DNA of 64,000 nt from JAOUJD01 sp963811265 (GCA_963811265.1 CAWEQS010000026.1:310001-374000); one strand, 5' to 3'. Counted from the stretch's first letter, positions 17,524-28,479 are shown. Notes: a model not told the origin generated them from the sequence alone. Program-made: numbers and translations.

Positions 17524-20500
17524 TCAGCGAGTCTCGACGCGCGCGAGGTTGTCGTCCGAGTTGCGGTCGATGCGCTTGTTGTACGGATCGACGCCGACGA
17601 ACTTCGGCGCGCGGTCCACCACCAGCGTGACCTGCTGCGCGCCCGACTTCATCGGCCGGCGCTCGAACGCGAGCACCGAGTCCGAGGTGAACTCCTTGCG
17701 GCCCGGCTCGTCCGCGAAGACGCCGATGTCGAAGGGCTCGTCGAGGGCCGCCTCGGTCTCGCGCCCCTTGCCGTCGGCGTAGAGCTTGCGCCCGTCCACG
17801 GTGAACGTGACCTCGTAGCGGCCGTCCGGGCGCTTCGCCACCGTCGCGTCGCGCGCCTTCATGTCGTACAGCGTGATGCGCTCGAACAGGTCCTCGATGA
17901 GCTGGGCGTGCTGCGGTCCGGCCTCCTCCCGCAGCAGCTGTCAGCAGGTCGCGCGTGTTCGGGTACGGCGCCGGCTTGAACGCGTGCTGCTGGATCAGGC
18001 GCTGCAGCGCGCGGTTCACGGCCGCCTCGCCGACCACCTCGCGCAGCCAGTACATCGCTAGCGTGCCCTTCTGGTAGTGGATGTAAGGCTGGTTCTCGAC
18101 GCGCGCGAGCGGCAGCTCCTCGACCACCTCGCCGCCCCGCGCGCGCAGGTAGCGGTCCAGCTCGTACTTCAGGAAACGGCGGACCTGGTCGCGCCCGTAC
18201 ATCTGCTCCATCACGAGCAGCGCCGAGTACTGCGCGAGCGACTCGACCAGCATCGTCGCGCCCTGCTGGTCGCTCGGCACGACCTGGTGCGCCCACCACT
18301 GGTGCGCGATCTCGTGCGCGGTCACGTACGTGACCATGTCGATCTTCTCGGGGCTCGCCGCGTGGTTGAAGACGAAGCCGATCGTCTCCGAGTACGGGAT
18401 CGTGTTGGCGAACGACTGCGCGAAGTTCGCATAGCCCGGGAACTCCAGGATCCGCGCCTGCCTGAACTGGAAGGGGCTGAAGCGCTCGCTGAAGATCTCG
18501 AGCGACAGCTTCATCGCCGACAGCATCCGCTCGACGTTGTACTCGTGCGCCGGGTGGTAGTAGACGGCGAGGTCGACGTCGTTCCAGCGATCGCGCTTCA
18601 CCGCGTACCGCGCCGACTGCACCGAGAAGAAGTGGAATGATCGGCGCATCCGTGCGGAAGCGGGCGGTGCGCCGTCCGTTGGCGGTCGTGTCGCCGACCG
18701 TCGTGCCGGGAGCGATCGGCGTCTGGTCCGCGTCGGTCGTCACGGTGATGTCCGCGGTCACCCACTCGGCGTCGCCGCGCAGCACGTTGTGCGCGCGGGC
18801 GCTGTCGTCCTCCAGCTTTGCCGGCCGCAGCTCGGGTTGGAGCCCGTGCTTGCGGCGCTTCGCGCGTTCCTGCAGCAGGCCGTCGCGCGACATGCCGAGC
18901 GACGGCGTGATCTCGGTGTTGTCGACGAAGGTCCCGTTCTCGACGATGCGAGTCAGCGGCCGGCTGTTGCTGAAGCCGCGCTGCTCCAGCGTGGTGACGA
19001 AGGTCATCGTCCGCTGCTCGCCCGGCGCCATCGCCGGCGCGAGCCGGTAGATGCGGTAGGCGTGCTCGGCGTACTCCTTCGTCAGGGCACCGCCGGGAAC
19101 GGACAGCGCGTCCATCTTCAGCCGCTGCGGCCAGCGCACGTGCACGGCGTCGAGCGGCTTGCCGGTCCGGTTCTCCAGCCGGTACTCGCCGCGCGTGACC
19201 GCGCGCGCGTCACGCGGGAAGAGCTGGACGTCGAGCCTGACGTCGACGATCGTCGGCTGCGGGACCGACTCGTAGCCGATCAACGCCTTCTCGAGGTCCG
19301 CCAGGCGCTGCTCTCGCTGCGGCGTCGTCACGTACTCGTTCAGGACGTTGGTGTTGTAGTAGATCCAGCCGCCGAGGCCGATCGCGCCGGCGGCGGCGGC
19401 GCCGAGCACCACCGCGGGCGTGCCGCGCAGGCGCTGCGGCAGCCGCCGCAGTCGCGCACGCAAGCGGCGCGTTCGCGCCCCGCACCCAGAGCCCGTAGGC
19501 GAGGACGAGCAGCATCAGCGCGACGAAGCCCCAGTAGGCGAGGAACGCGTAGCGCCCCATCGCGAACCGCCCCATGCCGTTCATGTCCGACAGCGGCACG
19601 TCGGGCGCGCCGGCGTAGAGATAGAGGTTGTGTTCGAACCCGATGTTCTCGAGCGCCACCGTGGCGACGAGATACAGCAGCATCACGGCCCAGCCGAGGA
19701 ACTTGTGCGGCACCAGCACCTGCACGAACACCGAGAGGACGGCGAACAGCACGGCCAGCGCCGCCCCGGGCAGGACGAACCACTGCAGGTAATGCAGCAG
19801 CTCGAAGTTCGCATAGCCCTTCAGCGCCTGCACCGCCACGCCGGCCAGCATCGCGACGAGCAGCGTGGCCGTGAGGACGAGCGTGATCGCGAGGACCTTC
19901 GGGACGATGAACGCCCAGTCCGGCGCCGGCGTCGCGTCGACGATCTCGTGGACCCGGCGGTCGCGGTCGCGCCAGACCAGTTCGCCGGCGTAGAAGATCG
20001 CGATGATGATCGGGATGATCGTGAAAGCGCCGTTCAGGTTGACGACCATCAGCCGCGTCACGGGGAAGACCTCGCCGCCGTAGAACTGGCCCGCGTACCA
20101 GAGCGAGCCGAGCGAGTTCAGCATGCCGATGCCGAGCAGCACGAAGAACGCCGGGCTGCGGAACACGAACGCCATGTCGAATCGCGCCAGCCGCCAGAGC
20201 TGCTGCCAGCGGGTGGCGGGGCCCGGGACCGGCAGCGGCGTGGACAATCGCGCCGCCGGCGCGCTCCTGGCCTCGTCGCGACTCGCTGCCTTCCTCCGCC
20301 CTTGGGTTCCGGCGGTTCCTGCCTGCGTCATCGAGAAGCGGGCGTAGGCGATCGCGAACAGCGCAATGCCGATGCCGAACCAGAGAGCGCGGTTGGCCAG
20401 CATCACGCCGGCGATCCCGGGCAACTGGCCGTTGCGCTCCGCCGCCGTCCAGTACTTGGTGACCACCGACAGCGTGCCGAGCCCGAACGGGTCGGCGAGC

Positions 20501-21114
20501 GCGACCAGCTGGTCGTACTGGGGCTCGCGCAGCAGGCCCCGCAGCACGAAGTAGCCGACCAGCAGCGCCAGCGCGCCGACATAGGTCCACATCAGCGAGC
20601 GCGTCGCGGTGGCGAGCGAGAAGTAGATCGCCGACACGATCAGCAGCGTGGGCAGCGCGAAGAAGAAGAGCGCGTAGCCGTAGTCCCACGGCCGGAACGG
20701 CCCGACCTTCTCCGGGTCGAGCCACGGCATGACCGAGCCGGCCAGGATCCCGAGCGGCATCACCGCCAGCACCAGCAGGGCCGCGGCGGTCGCGCCGACA
20801 TAGCGGCCGACGAGGTAGTCCCGCTTGCTCACGCGGGTCGACCGGATGATCGGCGCGAAGCCGGTCTCGTCGTCGCGCAGCACGACGTTGGCGACCAGCG
20901 CGACGATGACGAAGGTCGCGAACAGCATCATGATCGCCATCACCTGCAGGATCGCGAACGGCGCGTTCACGTGCACGTTGCCGCGCGACCCGATCTGCAC
21001 CTGGTCGACGGTGATCGAGCCGAAGGTCAGCAGGAAGAAGATCAGGCAGCCGACCCAGAAGACCGGGCTCCTGAGCTGGTAGCGCAGTTCGAACGCGGCG
21101 ATGGCCCGCAGCAT
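17524..21114 (-). CDS. ABC-2 permease fused to M1 family aminopeptidase, frame broken three times
   Basis: One gene of about 1,195 codons. The N-terminal half is membrane-embedded: two ABC-2 permease modules (starting MLRAIAAFELRYQLRSPVFW and LWRLARFDMAFVFRSPAFF) with about twelve hydrophobic segments. After a further transmembrane stretch (GAAAAGAIGLGGWIYYNTNV) comes an extracytoplasmic M1 metallopeptidase with zinc site HEIAHQWWAH and the downstream ligand Glu in LVESLAQY. Net +1 frame changes near 19460, 18635 and 17940 break the gene, yet similarity resumes exactly each time. Its ATG is four bases after the ATPase stop. The whole layout is known from many proteobacteria as an uncharacterised permease/M1 fusion; substrate unknown. 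Confidence 0.85.
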
Positions 21115-21118
21115 GGCG

Positions 21119-22030
21119 TCAGGCCGCGGCGGCGAGCGGCGCGGGGCGGCGGCGCTGCTCGGCCAGCGTCGCGAAGTAGACGTCCTCCAGCGTGCCGTCG
21201 ACGCGCTCGAAGCCGGCACCCGGCGAACTGTCGGCAATCACGTGGACCATCGTCCGCCCTTCGCTCAGGCGCGTCGAGATCACCTCGTGCCCGGCGCGGA
21301 AGGCCTCGAGTTCGGAGCGCTCGATCGTGCGCCGCCAGATGCGTCCGGCGAGGCCCGCGATCAGGTCGTGCGGGACGCCCTCGCGCACGATGCGCCCGCC
21401 GGCGATGATCGCCATCCGCGAGCAGAGGTCGGTGACGTCGTCGACGATGTGCGTCGACAGGATCACGACCACGTTCTGGCCGATCTCGGCCAGCAGGTTG
21501 TTGAAGCGGTTGCGCTCCTCGGGGTCGAGCCCGGCCGTCGGTTCGTCGACGATGATCAGCTTCGGACTGCCGATCAGCGCCTGCGCGATCCCGAAGCGCT
21601 GGCGCATGCCGCCGGAGAAGCCCGCCAGCGCCTTCTTGCGCACCTCCCACAGGTTCACCTGCGCCAGCAGGCCTTCGACCACTTCCCTGCGCACGCGGCG
21701 CTCGCCGATGCCCTTCAGGACGGCGAGGTGGTCGAGCATCTCCAGCGCCGAGACGCGCGGATAGACGCCGAAGTCCTGCGGCAGGTAGCCGAGCAGCGCG
21801 CGCAGCGCCTGCGGCTCGCGCAGCACGTCGACGCGCCGGCCGTCGGCCTCGAGCGTGATGCTGCCGCTGGTCGGGATCTGCAGCGTCGCGATCGCCCGCA
21901 TCAGCGTCGACTTGCCGGCGCCGTTCGGCCCGAGCAGGCCGAACATGCCGCGCGGCACGGTGAGCGTGACGTCGTCGAGCGCGCGCGTGCCGTTGGGATA
22001 GACGTGCGTCAGATGGGCGATGGAGAGCAT
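21119..22030 (-). CDS. ABC transporter ATP-binding protein
   Basis: Cytoplasmic ATPase of 303 residues that should energise the adjacent permease/peptidase fusion. Walker A GLLGPNGAGKST, Q-loop region YLPQDFGVYP, signature FSGGMRQR and Walker B LIIVDEPTAGLDP are complete, so the protein is predicted active. The YLPQDFGVYP and GLDPEERNRF details are typical of exporters of the ABC-2 type. Start at the ATG 22030 is the first conserved methionine (MLSIAHLTHVYPNG); the open frame upstream is not conserved. First gene of a two-gene leftward unit. Confidence 0.94.
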   Translation of the reverse strand: MLSIAHLTHVYPNGTRALDDVTLTVPRGMFGLLGPNGAGKSTLMRAIATLQIPTSGSITLEADGRRVDVLREPQALRALLGYLPQDFGVYPRVSALEMLDHLAVLKGIGERRVRREVVEGLLAQVNLWEVRKKALAGFSGGMRQRFGIAQALIGSPKLIIVDEPTAGLDPEERNRFNNLLAEIGQNVVVILSTHIVDDVTDLCSRMAIIAGGRIVREGVPHDLIAGLAGRIWRRTIERSELEAFRAGHEVISTRLSEGRTMVHVIADSSPGAGFERVDGTLEDVYFATLAEQRRRPAPLAAAA

Positions 22031-22210
22031 GGATGGCCTGTGGCGGAGATTGCGGATGCGGACGCGCGGCACTCTAGTCCAGCGTCCGTCGCACGCTGCC
22101 CGGCCGGTGCGACGAACTGCGGGAATCGACGCCCAACCGGGAACCTGTCCCGGGCGGCGCATCGCCGGCCGGGCGGTCGCCCTGCGGCGCGCGGCCCGCA
22201 TAATCCGGCG

Positions 22211-22744
22211 GTGATCCTGATCCTGTACGCCCATCCCCATCCGCGGCGGTCGAGCGCCGGCCGGACGCTGCTCGACGGCGTGAGGGACCTGGATGGAGTG
22301 ACGGTCCATTCGCTGTACGACGCCTATCCCGACTTCGCGATCGATCCTGCCGCGGAGCGCGAGCGCATCGGCGCGGCCCGCCTCGTGGTGTGGCAGCACC
22401 CGCTGTACTGGTACGGCGTGCCGGCGCTGCTGAAGTTGTGGTGGGAAGAGGTACTGGTCCGTGGCTGGGCCTACGGAGACGGCGGCACGGCATTGAGCGG
22501 CAAGGACTGCCTCTGGGTGACGACGACCGGCGCGCTGCCAGACGCCTACTCCGACGGCGGGGTCCATGGTCACTCGTTCGAGGCCTTCGTGCCGGCGGTA
22601 CGCCAGACCGCGCGTTTCTGCGGGATGAACTGGCTCGATCCGATCGTCGTGCACGGCGCCCATCGCCTGCAGCCAGAGGCACTGCGTGCCCAGGCATCGC
22701 ACTACCGGTCGCGCCTCGAGCCGTACCTGGACCGCCGTGGCTGA
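22211..22744 (+). CDS. kefF: NAD(P)H oxidoreductase, KefF-like ancillary protein
   Basis: Flavodoxin-fold quinone reductase of 177 residues. It begins with a GTG (VILILYAHPHPRRSSAGR), has the FMN-binding WQHPLYWYGVPALLKLW and the VTTTGALPDAYS loop, matching KefF/KefG. Such proteins bind the cytoplasmic side of KefC/KefB and are needed for glutathione-adduct gated potassium efflux. The stop overlaps the start of kefC by eight bases. A CATAAT hexamer lies just before the GTG, so the leader may be almost absent. Confidence 0.87.
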   Translation: MILILYAHPHPRRSSAGRTLLDGVRDLDGVTVHSLYDAYPDFAIDPAAERERIGAARLVVWQHPLYWYGVPALLKLWWEEVLVRGWAYGDGGTALSGKDCLWVTTTGALPDAYSDGGVHGHSFEAFVPAVRQTARFCGMNWLDPIVVHGAHRLQPEALRAQASHYRSRLEPYLDRRG

Positions 22745-24533
22745 GGCCTCGATCCTGCGCGACATCCTGGTGTACCTGGGTGCCGCGGTCGTCTGCGTGC
22801 CGCTCGCGAAGCGCGCCGGTCTCGGTTCGGTGCTCGGCTACCTGATCGCGGGCTGTGCCATCGGCCCGTGGGGCCTCGGATTCGTCACCAACGTCGAGTC
22901 GATCCTGCACTTCTCCGAGTTCGGCGTGGTGCTGATGCTGTTCCTGATCGGGCTCGAACTCGACTTCAAACGACTCGTCGACATGCGGGGCGCCGTGTTC
23001 GGCGGCGGTTCGCTCCAGATGGCCGCGTGCGGTGCGGCGCTCGCCGCCGGCCTCTGGGCCCTCGGACTGGCGTGGCCCGGCGCGGTCGTCGCCGGGCTCG
23101 CACTCGCCATGTCGTCCACCGCCATCGCGGTCCAGACGATGGCGGAACGCAACCTGCTTGACGCGCCGGTGGGCCGAACGTCGTTCGCGATCCTGCTGTT
23201 CCAGGACATCGCCGCCATTCCGCTGATCGCGCTGGTGCCGCTCCTCGGCGCAAGTGCGGCGGGCGGCGAGCCCGGGTGGCAGATCGCGGCCAAGGGCCTC
23301 GCCGCGATCGCGATCGTCTTCCTGATCGGACGTTTCCTGACGCGCCCGGTGATGCGCCTGATCGCACGGTCGGGCGTGCGCGAGATCTTCACCGCCTTTG
23401 CGCTGCTGCTCGTGTTCGGCATCGCCGAGCTGATGTCGCTTGCCGGCCTGTCGATGGCGCTGGGCGCCTTCCTCGCCGGCGTGCTGCTCGCGAGCTCGGA
23501 GTACCGCCACGCCCTCGAGACCGACATCGCCCCGTTCAAGGGCCTGCTGCTGGGCCTGTTCTTCATCGCGGTCGGGATGTCGATCGACTTCGGCCTCGTC
23601 GCCAGCCGGCCGGCACAGCTCGCGTTGCTGGTGGCCGGGCTGCTCGCGATCAAGGGCCTCGCGCTGGCCGCCATCGCCCCGCGCCTCGGCGTTGCCGCCG
23701 CAGCGGTGGCTCCTCGCCGCGCTGCTCGCGCAGGCCGGCGAGTTTGCATTCGTCGTGTTCGGTGTCGCTCGCGGCGCGCGCGTCCTGCCGGGCGAGTGGG
23801 ACGCACTTCTGACCGCCGCGGTCGCGCTGTCGATGGCCGCCACGCCACTGATGCTGCTCGCGCACGATGCGTGGCAGGACCGGCAGGCGCGGCGCGAACG
23901 CGAGCCCGACCCCATCGACGACGACAGCGCCCCGGTGATCATCGCTGGAGCAGGACGGTACGGGCAGATCATCGCCCGCCTGCTGTACGCGCACGGCGCG
24001 CGCGTCACCGTGCTCGACCACGATCCCGACCAGATCGAGCTGCTCGGCAAGTTCGGCTTCAAGGTCTTCTACGGCGACGCCACGCGGCTCGACCTGCTGC
24101 ACGCGGCTGGCGCCGAGAAGGCCAGGTTGCTCGTCGTCGCCATCGACGGCGTCGAGGACAGCCTGCGGCTCGTGGACCAGGTGCGGGCGACCTTCCCTGG
24201 GCTTGCGCATCGTCGCGCGGGCCCGCAACGTCCGGCACTGGCTCGAACTCGCGGATCGCGGCATCGACGATGGCCGAGCGCGAGACCTTCGAGTCGGCGC
24301 TGCGCTCCGGCCGCCAGGCGCTCGAGGCACTCGGTCTCGGGCCGTACGAAGCACGCGAGATCGCCGATCGCTTCCGCCGCTCGAATCTCGCGACGCTGCA
24401 CGCGATGCAGCCGCACTTCCGCGACGAGGCGAAGACGGTGGCGATCGCCCGGAGCGGCCGCGAGGAACTCGAGGAAAATCTGCGCCGGGACCGGGAAGCG
24501 CAGGCCGAGGGCGGCCGCGACAACTGGCAGTGA
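22737..24533 (+). CDS. kefC: Glutathione-regulated potassium efflux protein KefC/KefB type, frame broken three times
   Basis: Potassium/proton antiporter of about 598 residues. The N-terminal monovalent cation:proton antiporter-2 domain runs from ILRDILVYLGAAVVCVPLAK with a dozen hydrophobic segments (LFLIGLELDFKRL; LLFQDIAAIPLIALVP), and the C-terminal RCK/TrkA-N domain has VIIAGAGRYGQIIARLLYAH for NAD(H). GTG start at 22737 overlaps kefF. Net +1 changes near 23700, 24205 (a GGG run) and 24265 interrupt it, but similarity is continuous across frames, ending ETFESALRSGRQALEALGLG. It protects against electrophiles by cytoplasmic acidification; kefC versus kefB is not decided. Confidence 0.88.
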   Translation: MAEASILRDILVYLGAAVVCVPLAKRAGLGSVLGYLIAGCAIGPWGLGFVTNVESILHFSEFGVVLMLFLIGLELDFKRLVDMRGAVFGGGSLQMAACGAALAAGLWALGLAWPGAVVAGLALAMSSTAIAVQTMAERNLLDAPVGRTSFAILLFQDIAAIPLIALVPLLGASAAGGEPGWQIAAKGLAAIAIVFLIGRFLTRPVMRLIARSGVREIFTAFALLLVFGIAELMSLAGLSMALGAFLAGVLLASSEYRHALETDIAPFKGLLLGLFFIAVGMSIDFGLVASRPAQLALLVAGLLAIKGLALAAIAPRLGVAAAAVAPRRAARAGRRVCIRRVRCRSRRARPAGRVGRTSDRRGRAVDGRHATDAARARCVAGPAGAARTRARPHRRRQRPGDHRWSRTVRADHRPPAVRARRARHRARPRSRPDRAARQVRLQGLLRRRHAARPAARGWRREGQVARRRHRRRRGQPAARGPGAGDLPWACASSRGPATSGTGSNSRIAASTMAERETFESALRSGRQALEALGLGPYEAREIADRFRRSNLATLHAMQPHFRDEAKTVAIARSGREELEENLRRDREAQAEGGRDNWQ

Positions 24534-24613
24534 TCGCATGGCACAGGCAGGGCGCGCCCGTCGGCCGCCCGGACGCGGCACAATGGCGGCCGACAGGGGA
24601 AGGGGCAGGATCG

Positions 24614-25642
24614 ATGGGAGGAGGCACGAACCCCGCTGACCGGGGAGACCGGCTGCGGGCGCTGTTCACGACGATGGCGCGCATCCGCGCGTTCGAGGAC
24701 GCGGCGGAGATCGCGAGCCAGGGTGGCGTGTCCGCGTGGGGCCTCGAGGCCTCCGGCACGCCGGCGCGCGTGCGCGGCCCGCTGCACCTGTCCACTGGCC
24801 AGGAAGCCGTGGCCACCGGTGTCTGCGCGAACCTGCGCCGCGACGACCTCTTGACGTCCACCCATCGCGGCCACGGCCACACCCTCGCCAAGGGCGCCGA
24901 CATGACGGCCATGATGTGCGAACTGTTCGGCCGCGCGTCCGGAACCAATGGCGGCAAGGGCGGCAGCATGCACATCGCGGACTTCTCGGTCGGCATGCTG
25001 GGCGCCAACGGCGTCGTCGCCGCCGGGATTCCGATCGCGACCGGTGCGGCACACGCGCTGAAGCTCGCGCACTCGGACCGCATCGTCTGCTGCTTCTTCG
25101 GCGACGGCGCGATCAACCGCGGTCCGTTCCTCGAAGGCCTGAACTGGGCGCAGGTGTACCAGTTGCCGGTGCTGTTCGTCTGCGAGGACAACCGGATCGC
25201 GGCCACGACGCCGACGCGCACGATGACCGGCGGCGAAGGTGCCGCCGCGCGCGCCGCCGCGCTCGGGCTCGCCACGCTCACGGTCGACGGCAACGACGTC
25301 GAGGCGGTCGACGCGGCCGCCGCCCGGCTGGGCGCCCAGGTGAGGGCCGGCCGCCCCGCCCTGCTGCACGCCATCACGTATCGCTTCAAGGGCCACGTGT
25401 CGGTGGACCCGGGCCGCTACCGGGATCCCGCTGAAGTCGAACGCGCACTGCAGGACGACCCGCTCGCGCTCGCGCGGCGGCGCATGAACGAACTGGGACT
25501 CGGCGACGAGGCGCAGCGGATCGTCGAGGCGGCCCGCGCCGAAGTCGACGCCGCGCTCGCCGCCGCCGAGTCGGCGCCGTTTCCCGACCCGTCGCGCGCC
25601 TACACGGACGTGCTCGACACGGGAGCCGGCCGATGGACGTGA
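24614..25642 (+). CDS. 2-oxo acid/acetoin dehydrogenase E1 component, alpha subunit
   Basis: Thiamine-diphosphate-dependent dehydrogenase subunit of 342 residues. It has the HLSTGQEAVATGV opening, the THRGHGHTLAKGAD loop, GGKGGSMH and the cofactor-binding GDGAINRGPFLEGLNWAQVY. The usual HE after GDG-(x)-N-x-G is replaced by PF, which slightly departs from pyruvate dehydrogenase. The ATG at 24614 follows AGGGGCAGG. Its end overlaps the beta subunit by ten bases. With no E2 or E3 gene beside it and a TRAP transporter behind, the substrate may be pyruvate, acetoin or another short 2-oxo compound; I cannot decide. Confidence 0.88.
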   Translation: MGGGTNPADRGDRLRALFTTMARIRAFEDAAEIASQGGVSAWGLEASGTPARVRGPLHLSTGQEAVATGVCANLRRDDLLTSTHRGHGHTLAKGADMTAMMCELFGRASGTNGGKGGSMHIADFSVGMLGANGVVAAGIPIATGAAHALKLAHSDRIVCCFFGDGAINRGPFLEGLNWAQVYQLPVLFVCEDNRIAATTPTRTMTGGEGAAARAAALGLATLTVDGNDVEAVDAAAARLGAQVRAGRPALLHAITYRFKGHVSVDPGRYRDPAEVERALQDDPLALARRRMNELGLGDEAQRIVEAARAEVDAALAAAESAPFPDPSRAYTDVLDTGAGRWT

Positions 25643-26623
25643 ACGCGAAGCCTGCCGTGGAAACGCTCACCTACGCGCAGGCGGCCGCCGCGGCGCTCGC
25701 GACGGCGATGGACGCCGACCCGCGCATCGTCGCGCTCGGCGAGGATCTCGGGCGCGGCGGCGTGTTCGGCCAGTACATGCTCGACGGCCAGCCGCTGGCG
25801 ACGCGCTTCGGTCCCGAACGGATCATCGACACGCCGATCTCGGAGGCCAACATCATGGGTGCCGCCGTCGGCATGGCGCTGGCGGGACTGAAGCCGGTCG
25901 TCGAGATGCGCGTGATCGACTTCGCGTTGTGCGGCATGGACGAACTCGTGAACCAGGCCGCCAAGAACCGTTACATGTTCGGCGGCCAGGGGCGGGTGCC
26001 GCTGGTCGCCCGGATGCCGATCGGAATCTGGACCGCGTCGGCCGCGCAGCACTCGCAGAGCCTGGAGGCGTGGTTCGCGCATCTGCCCGGCGTCGTCGTC
26101 GTCTGCCCAGGCACGCCGCAGGACAACCACGGCCTGCTCGCGCAGCGCGCTGGCGTGCGGCGATCCGGTCGTGTACCTGGAGCACAAGGAGCTCTGGGGG
26201 CTGCGCGGCGAAGTCGATCGCGGCCTCGACGTGCCGCTCGGACGCGCGCGGATCGTCCGCCCCGGACGCGACCTGACGCTCGTCACGTGGTCGCGCACGC
26301 TGCAGGAGTCGCTGAAGGCCGCGGAGGAACTCGCGCGCGAGGGCGTCGACGTCGAAGTGATCGACCTGCGCACGCTGTGGCCGTGGGACCGCGAGACGGT
26401 GCTCGCGTCGGTCGCGCGCACGAAGCGCCTGCTCGTCGTGCACGAAGCGGTGCAGGTCGCCGGCTTCGGCGCCGAGGTGGCGGCGACGGTGGCGGAGGAA
26501 CTCGGCTGCCCGGTGAAGCGACTGGGCGCGCCGCGCATCCCGGTCGGCTACGCGCCGACGCTCGAAGCCGAAGCGCGCATCGATGCGGCGAAGATCGCGC
26601 GCGATGGCGCGCACCTGGCTTAG
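25633..26623 (+). CDS. 2-oxo acid/acetoin dehydrogenase E1 component, beta subunit, frame broken once
   Basis: Partner of the preceding alpha subunit, about 329 residues. The N-terminal part has the E1-beta signature VALGEDLGRGGVFGQY, DTPISEANIMGAAVGMALAG and VEMRVIDFALCGMDEL; after a net +1 change near 26148 the frame continues DPVVYLEHKELWG and the transketolase C-terminal domain VDVEVIDLRTLWPWD, LLVVHEAVQVAGFGAEVAA. Beta subunits close the active site of the heterotetramer. Start ATG 25633 lies inside the alpha stop region, so translation is coupled. A TRAP transporter gene follows 18 bases later, probably in the same transcript. Confidence 0.87.
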
Positions 26624-26641
26624 CCGCTAGGAACAGAAGGC

Positions 26642-27157
26642 ATGGACGAACACCCACACGAAGAGGCGAGCGACAACCCGCTCGACCGGCCGCGCATCAG
26701 CGTCAAGTTCGAGGAGGCAGTGGCCGCCGCCGCGATGGCGTTCGTCTGCCTGATCACCTTCGCGAACGTCGTCGTGCGCTACCTGACGGACGCGTCGTTC
26801 GCGTTCACCGAGGAGTTCTCGGTCTTCCTGCTGGTGGTCCTGACGCTCGCCGGCGCGGCGGGCGCCTTCGTGCGGAACCGCAACATCCGGGTCGAGTTCT
26901 TCGCGGCGCTGACGCCGTTGCGGATCCAGCGCTGGCTCGAGATCATGGGGCTGCTGCTCACCGTGGCGCTGTTCCTGATGGTCGCGTGGTACGGCGCGCG
27001 GTTCGTCGCCGACGACTGGAAGTTCGGCACGACCAGCCCGGGCATCGGCGTCCCGCAGTGGGTCTACTCGATCTGGCTGCCGGCGCTGTCGCTGCTGATC
27101 GCAGGACGCGCGCTCGGGCGCGTCGTCCGCCTGGTGCGCGCGGGGACCAAGCGATGA
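26642..27157 (+). CDS. dctQ: TRAP transporter small permease (DctQ)
   Basis: Integral membrane protein of 171 residues with four hydrophobic helices; the core LITFANVVVRYLTDASFAFTEE is the DctQ signature (N-V-x-x-R-Y followed by an E-E pair). It pairs with DctM to form the permease of a sodium-driven TRAP importer. A GAAGG Shine-Dalgarno precedes the ATG, and its last four bases ATGA contain the dctM start, so the two permease subunits are translationally coupled. Confidence 0.93.
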   Translation: MDEHPHEEASDNPLDRPRISVKFEEAVAAAAMAFVCLITFANVVVRYLTDASFAFTEEFSVFLLVVLTLAGAAGAFVRNRNIRVEFFAALTPLRIQRWLEIMGLLLTVALFLMVAWYGARFVADDWKFGTTSPGIGVPQWVYSIWLPALSLLIAGRALGRVVRLVRAGTKR

Positions 27158-28444
27158 CCGCCGCGCTCTTCGCGGGCTTCCTCGTGCTGCTCGTGCTCGG
27201 CGCGCCGCTGGCGACCGCGCTTGGCATCGTCGGCGGCGCTCGTGATCGTCGTGAAGGACCTCGGCGCGATGTCGCATCGCGACGCAACGTCTACTCGAGC
27301 CTGGCCAAGTACCCGCTGCTCGCGCTGCCGGTGTTCATCCTCGCCGGCATGATCTTCGAGCGCGTCGGCGTCGCGGCAAAGCTCGTCGCCTTCGTCGCCG
27401 CGCTCGTCGGCGAACGGCGCGGGGCGCAGGGCGTGGTCGCCATCCTCGTGTGCATGTTCCTCGGCGGCATCTCGGGCTCGGGCCCGGCCGACGCGGCGGC
27501 GGTCGCGATGGTGATGCTCCCGTCGATGACGCGCGCAGGGCTACCCGAAGGGCTTCTCGGCCAGCCTGATCGCCGCCGCGGGCTCGACGGCGATCCTGAT
27601 CCCGCCATCGATCGCGTTCGTGATCTTCAGCGTGCTGGTGCCGCAGGTGTCGGTGCCGGCGCTGTTCGCCGCCGGGATGATCCCCGGCATCCTCGCGGGC
27701 CTGTCGTTGCTCGTACCGACCTTCCTCTTTGCGTGGAAGTACAACTGGGGCGCGAAGGGAAGCGATCCGACGGTCGCGCGCAAGACCCTGCTCGTCACGC
27801 TGAAGGAAGCGAGCTGGGGCATCGCCGCGCCCGTCATCATCCTCGGCGGCTTGCGGACCGGCGCGTTCACGCCGACCGAGGCTGCCGTCGTGGCGGTGTT
27901 CTACGGGCTGTTCGTCGGCATGGTGGTGTACCGCACGCTCGACCTGCGCCGCCTCTACCGCGTGCTGGTCGACTCGGCGGAGATCTCGGCCGTGGTGATG
28001 CTGATCATCGCGTGCGCCGGCATCTTCGCGCACGCCGGCAGCACGCTGGGTGCCTTCGACGCGCTCGCGAACGTGATGCTGTCCGTCACCCGCGAAGAGC
28101 ACCTGATGCTGGCGATGATCATGCTGCTGCTGCTGGTCGCCGGCATGCTGCTCGACGCGGCGTCGATCTTCCTGATCTTCCTGCCGATCCTGGTCCCGGT
28201 CGTCAACGCCTTCGGCTGGGACATGACGTGGTTCGCCGTGCTGATGACGATGAACATGGCCGTCGGCCAGTTCACGCCGCCGATGGCCGTCAACCTGCTG
28301 GTGACCACCCGCGTTGCCGGGATCGGCATGGAAGAAACGGTGCAATGGGTGCTCTGGCTCGTGCTGTCGATGCTCGGCGCCCTCACGCTTGTGGCAGCAT
28401 TCCCTCAGCTCGCGCTCTGGTTGCCGGGCATGCTCGGTTATTGA
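27154..28444 (+). CDS. dctM: TRAP transporter large permease (DctM), frame broken three times
   Basis: Ion-transporter superfamily membrane subunit, about 430 residues with twelve or so hydrophobic helices. Recognisable are FLVLLVLGAPLATALGIVG, LLALPVFILAGMIFERVG, GISGSGPADAAAVAMVMLPS, FTPTEAAVVAVFYGLFVG and the C-terminal GQFTPPMAVNLLV. Net frame changes lie near 27235 (+1), 27280 (back) and 27540 (+1, GGG run). Similarity is unbroken otherwise, so it is annotated as one gene. It is the sodium-coupled translocating subunit of the TRAP system encoded with DctQ and DctP. Confidence 0.88.
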
Positions 28445-28479
28445 TCAGAAGGCGTTCATACAAGGACGAAGGAGACAGG

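Noticed and set aside
24614..26623. A full pyruvate dehydrogenase operon
   Set aside because: No E2 acyltransferase or E3 dihydrolipoamide dehydrogenase gene follows; the next genes are TRAP transporter subunits.
27154..28444. Programmed ribosomal frameshifting in dctM or polA
   Set aside because: No slippery heptamer with a downstream structure was seen at the switch points, and similar switches occur in a dozen unrelated genes.
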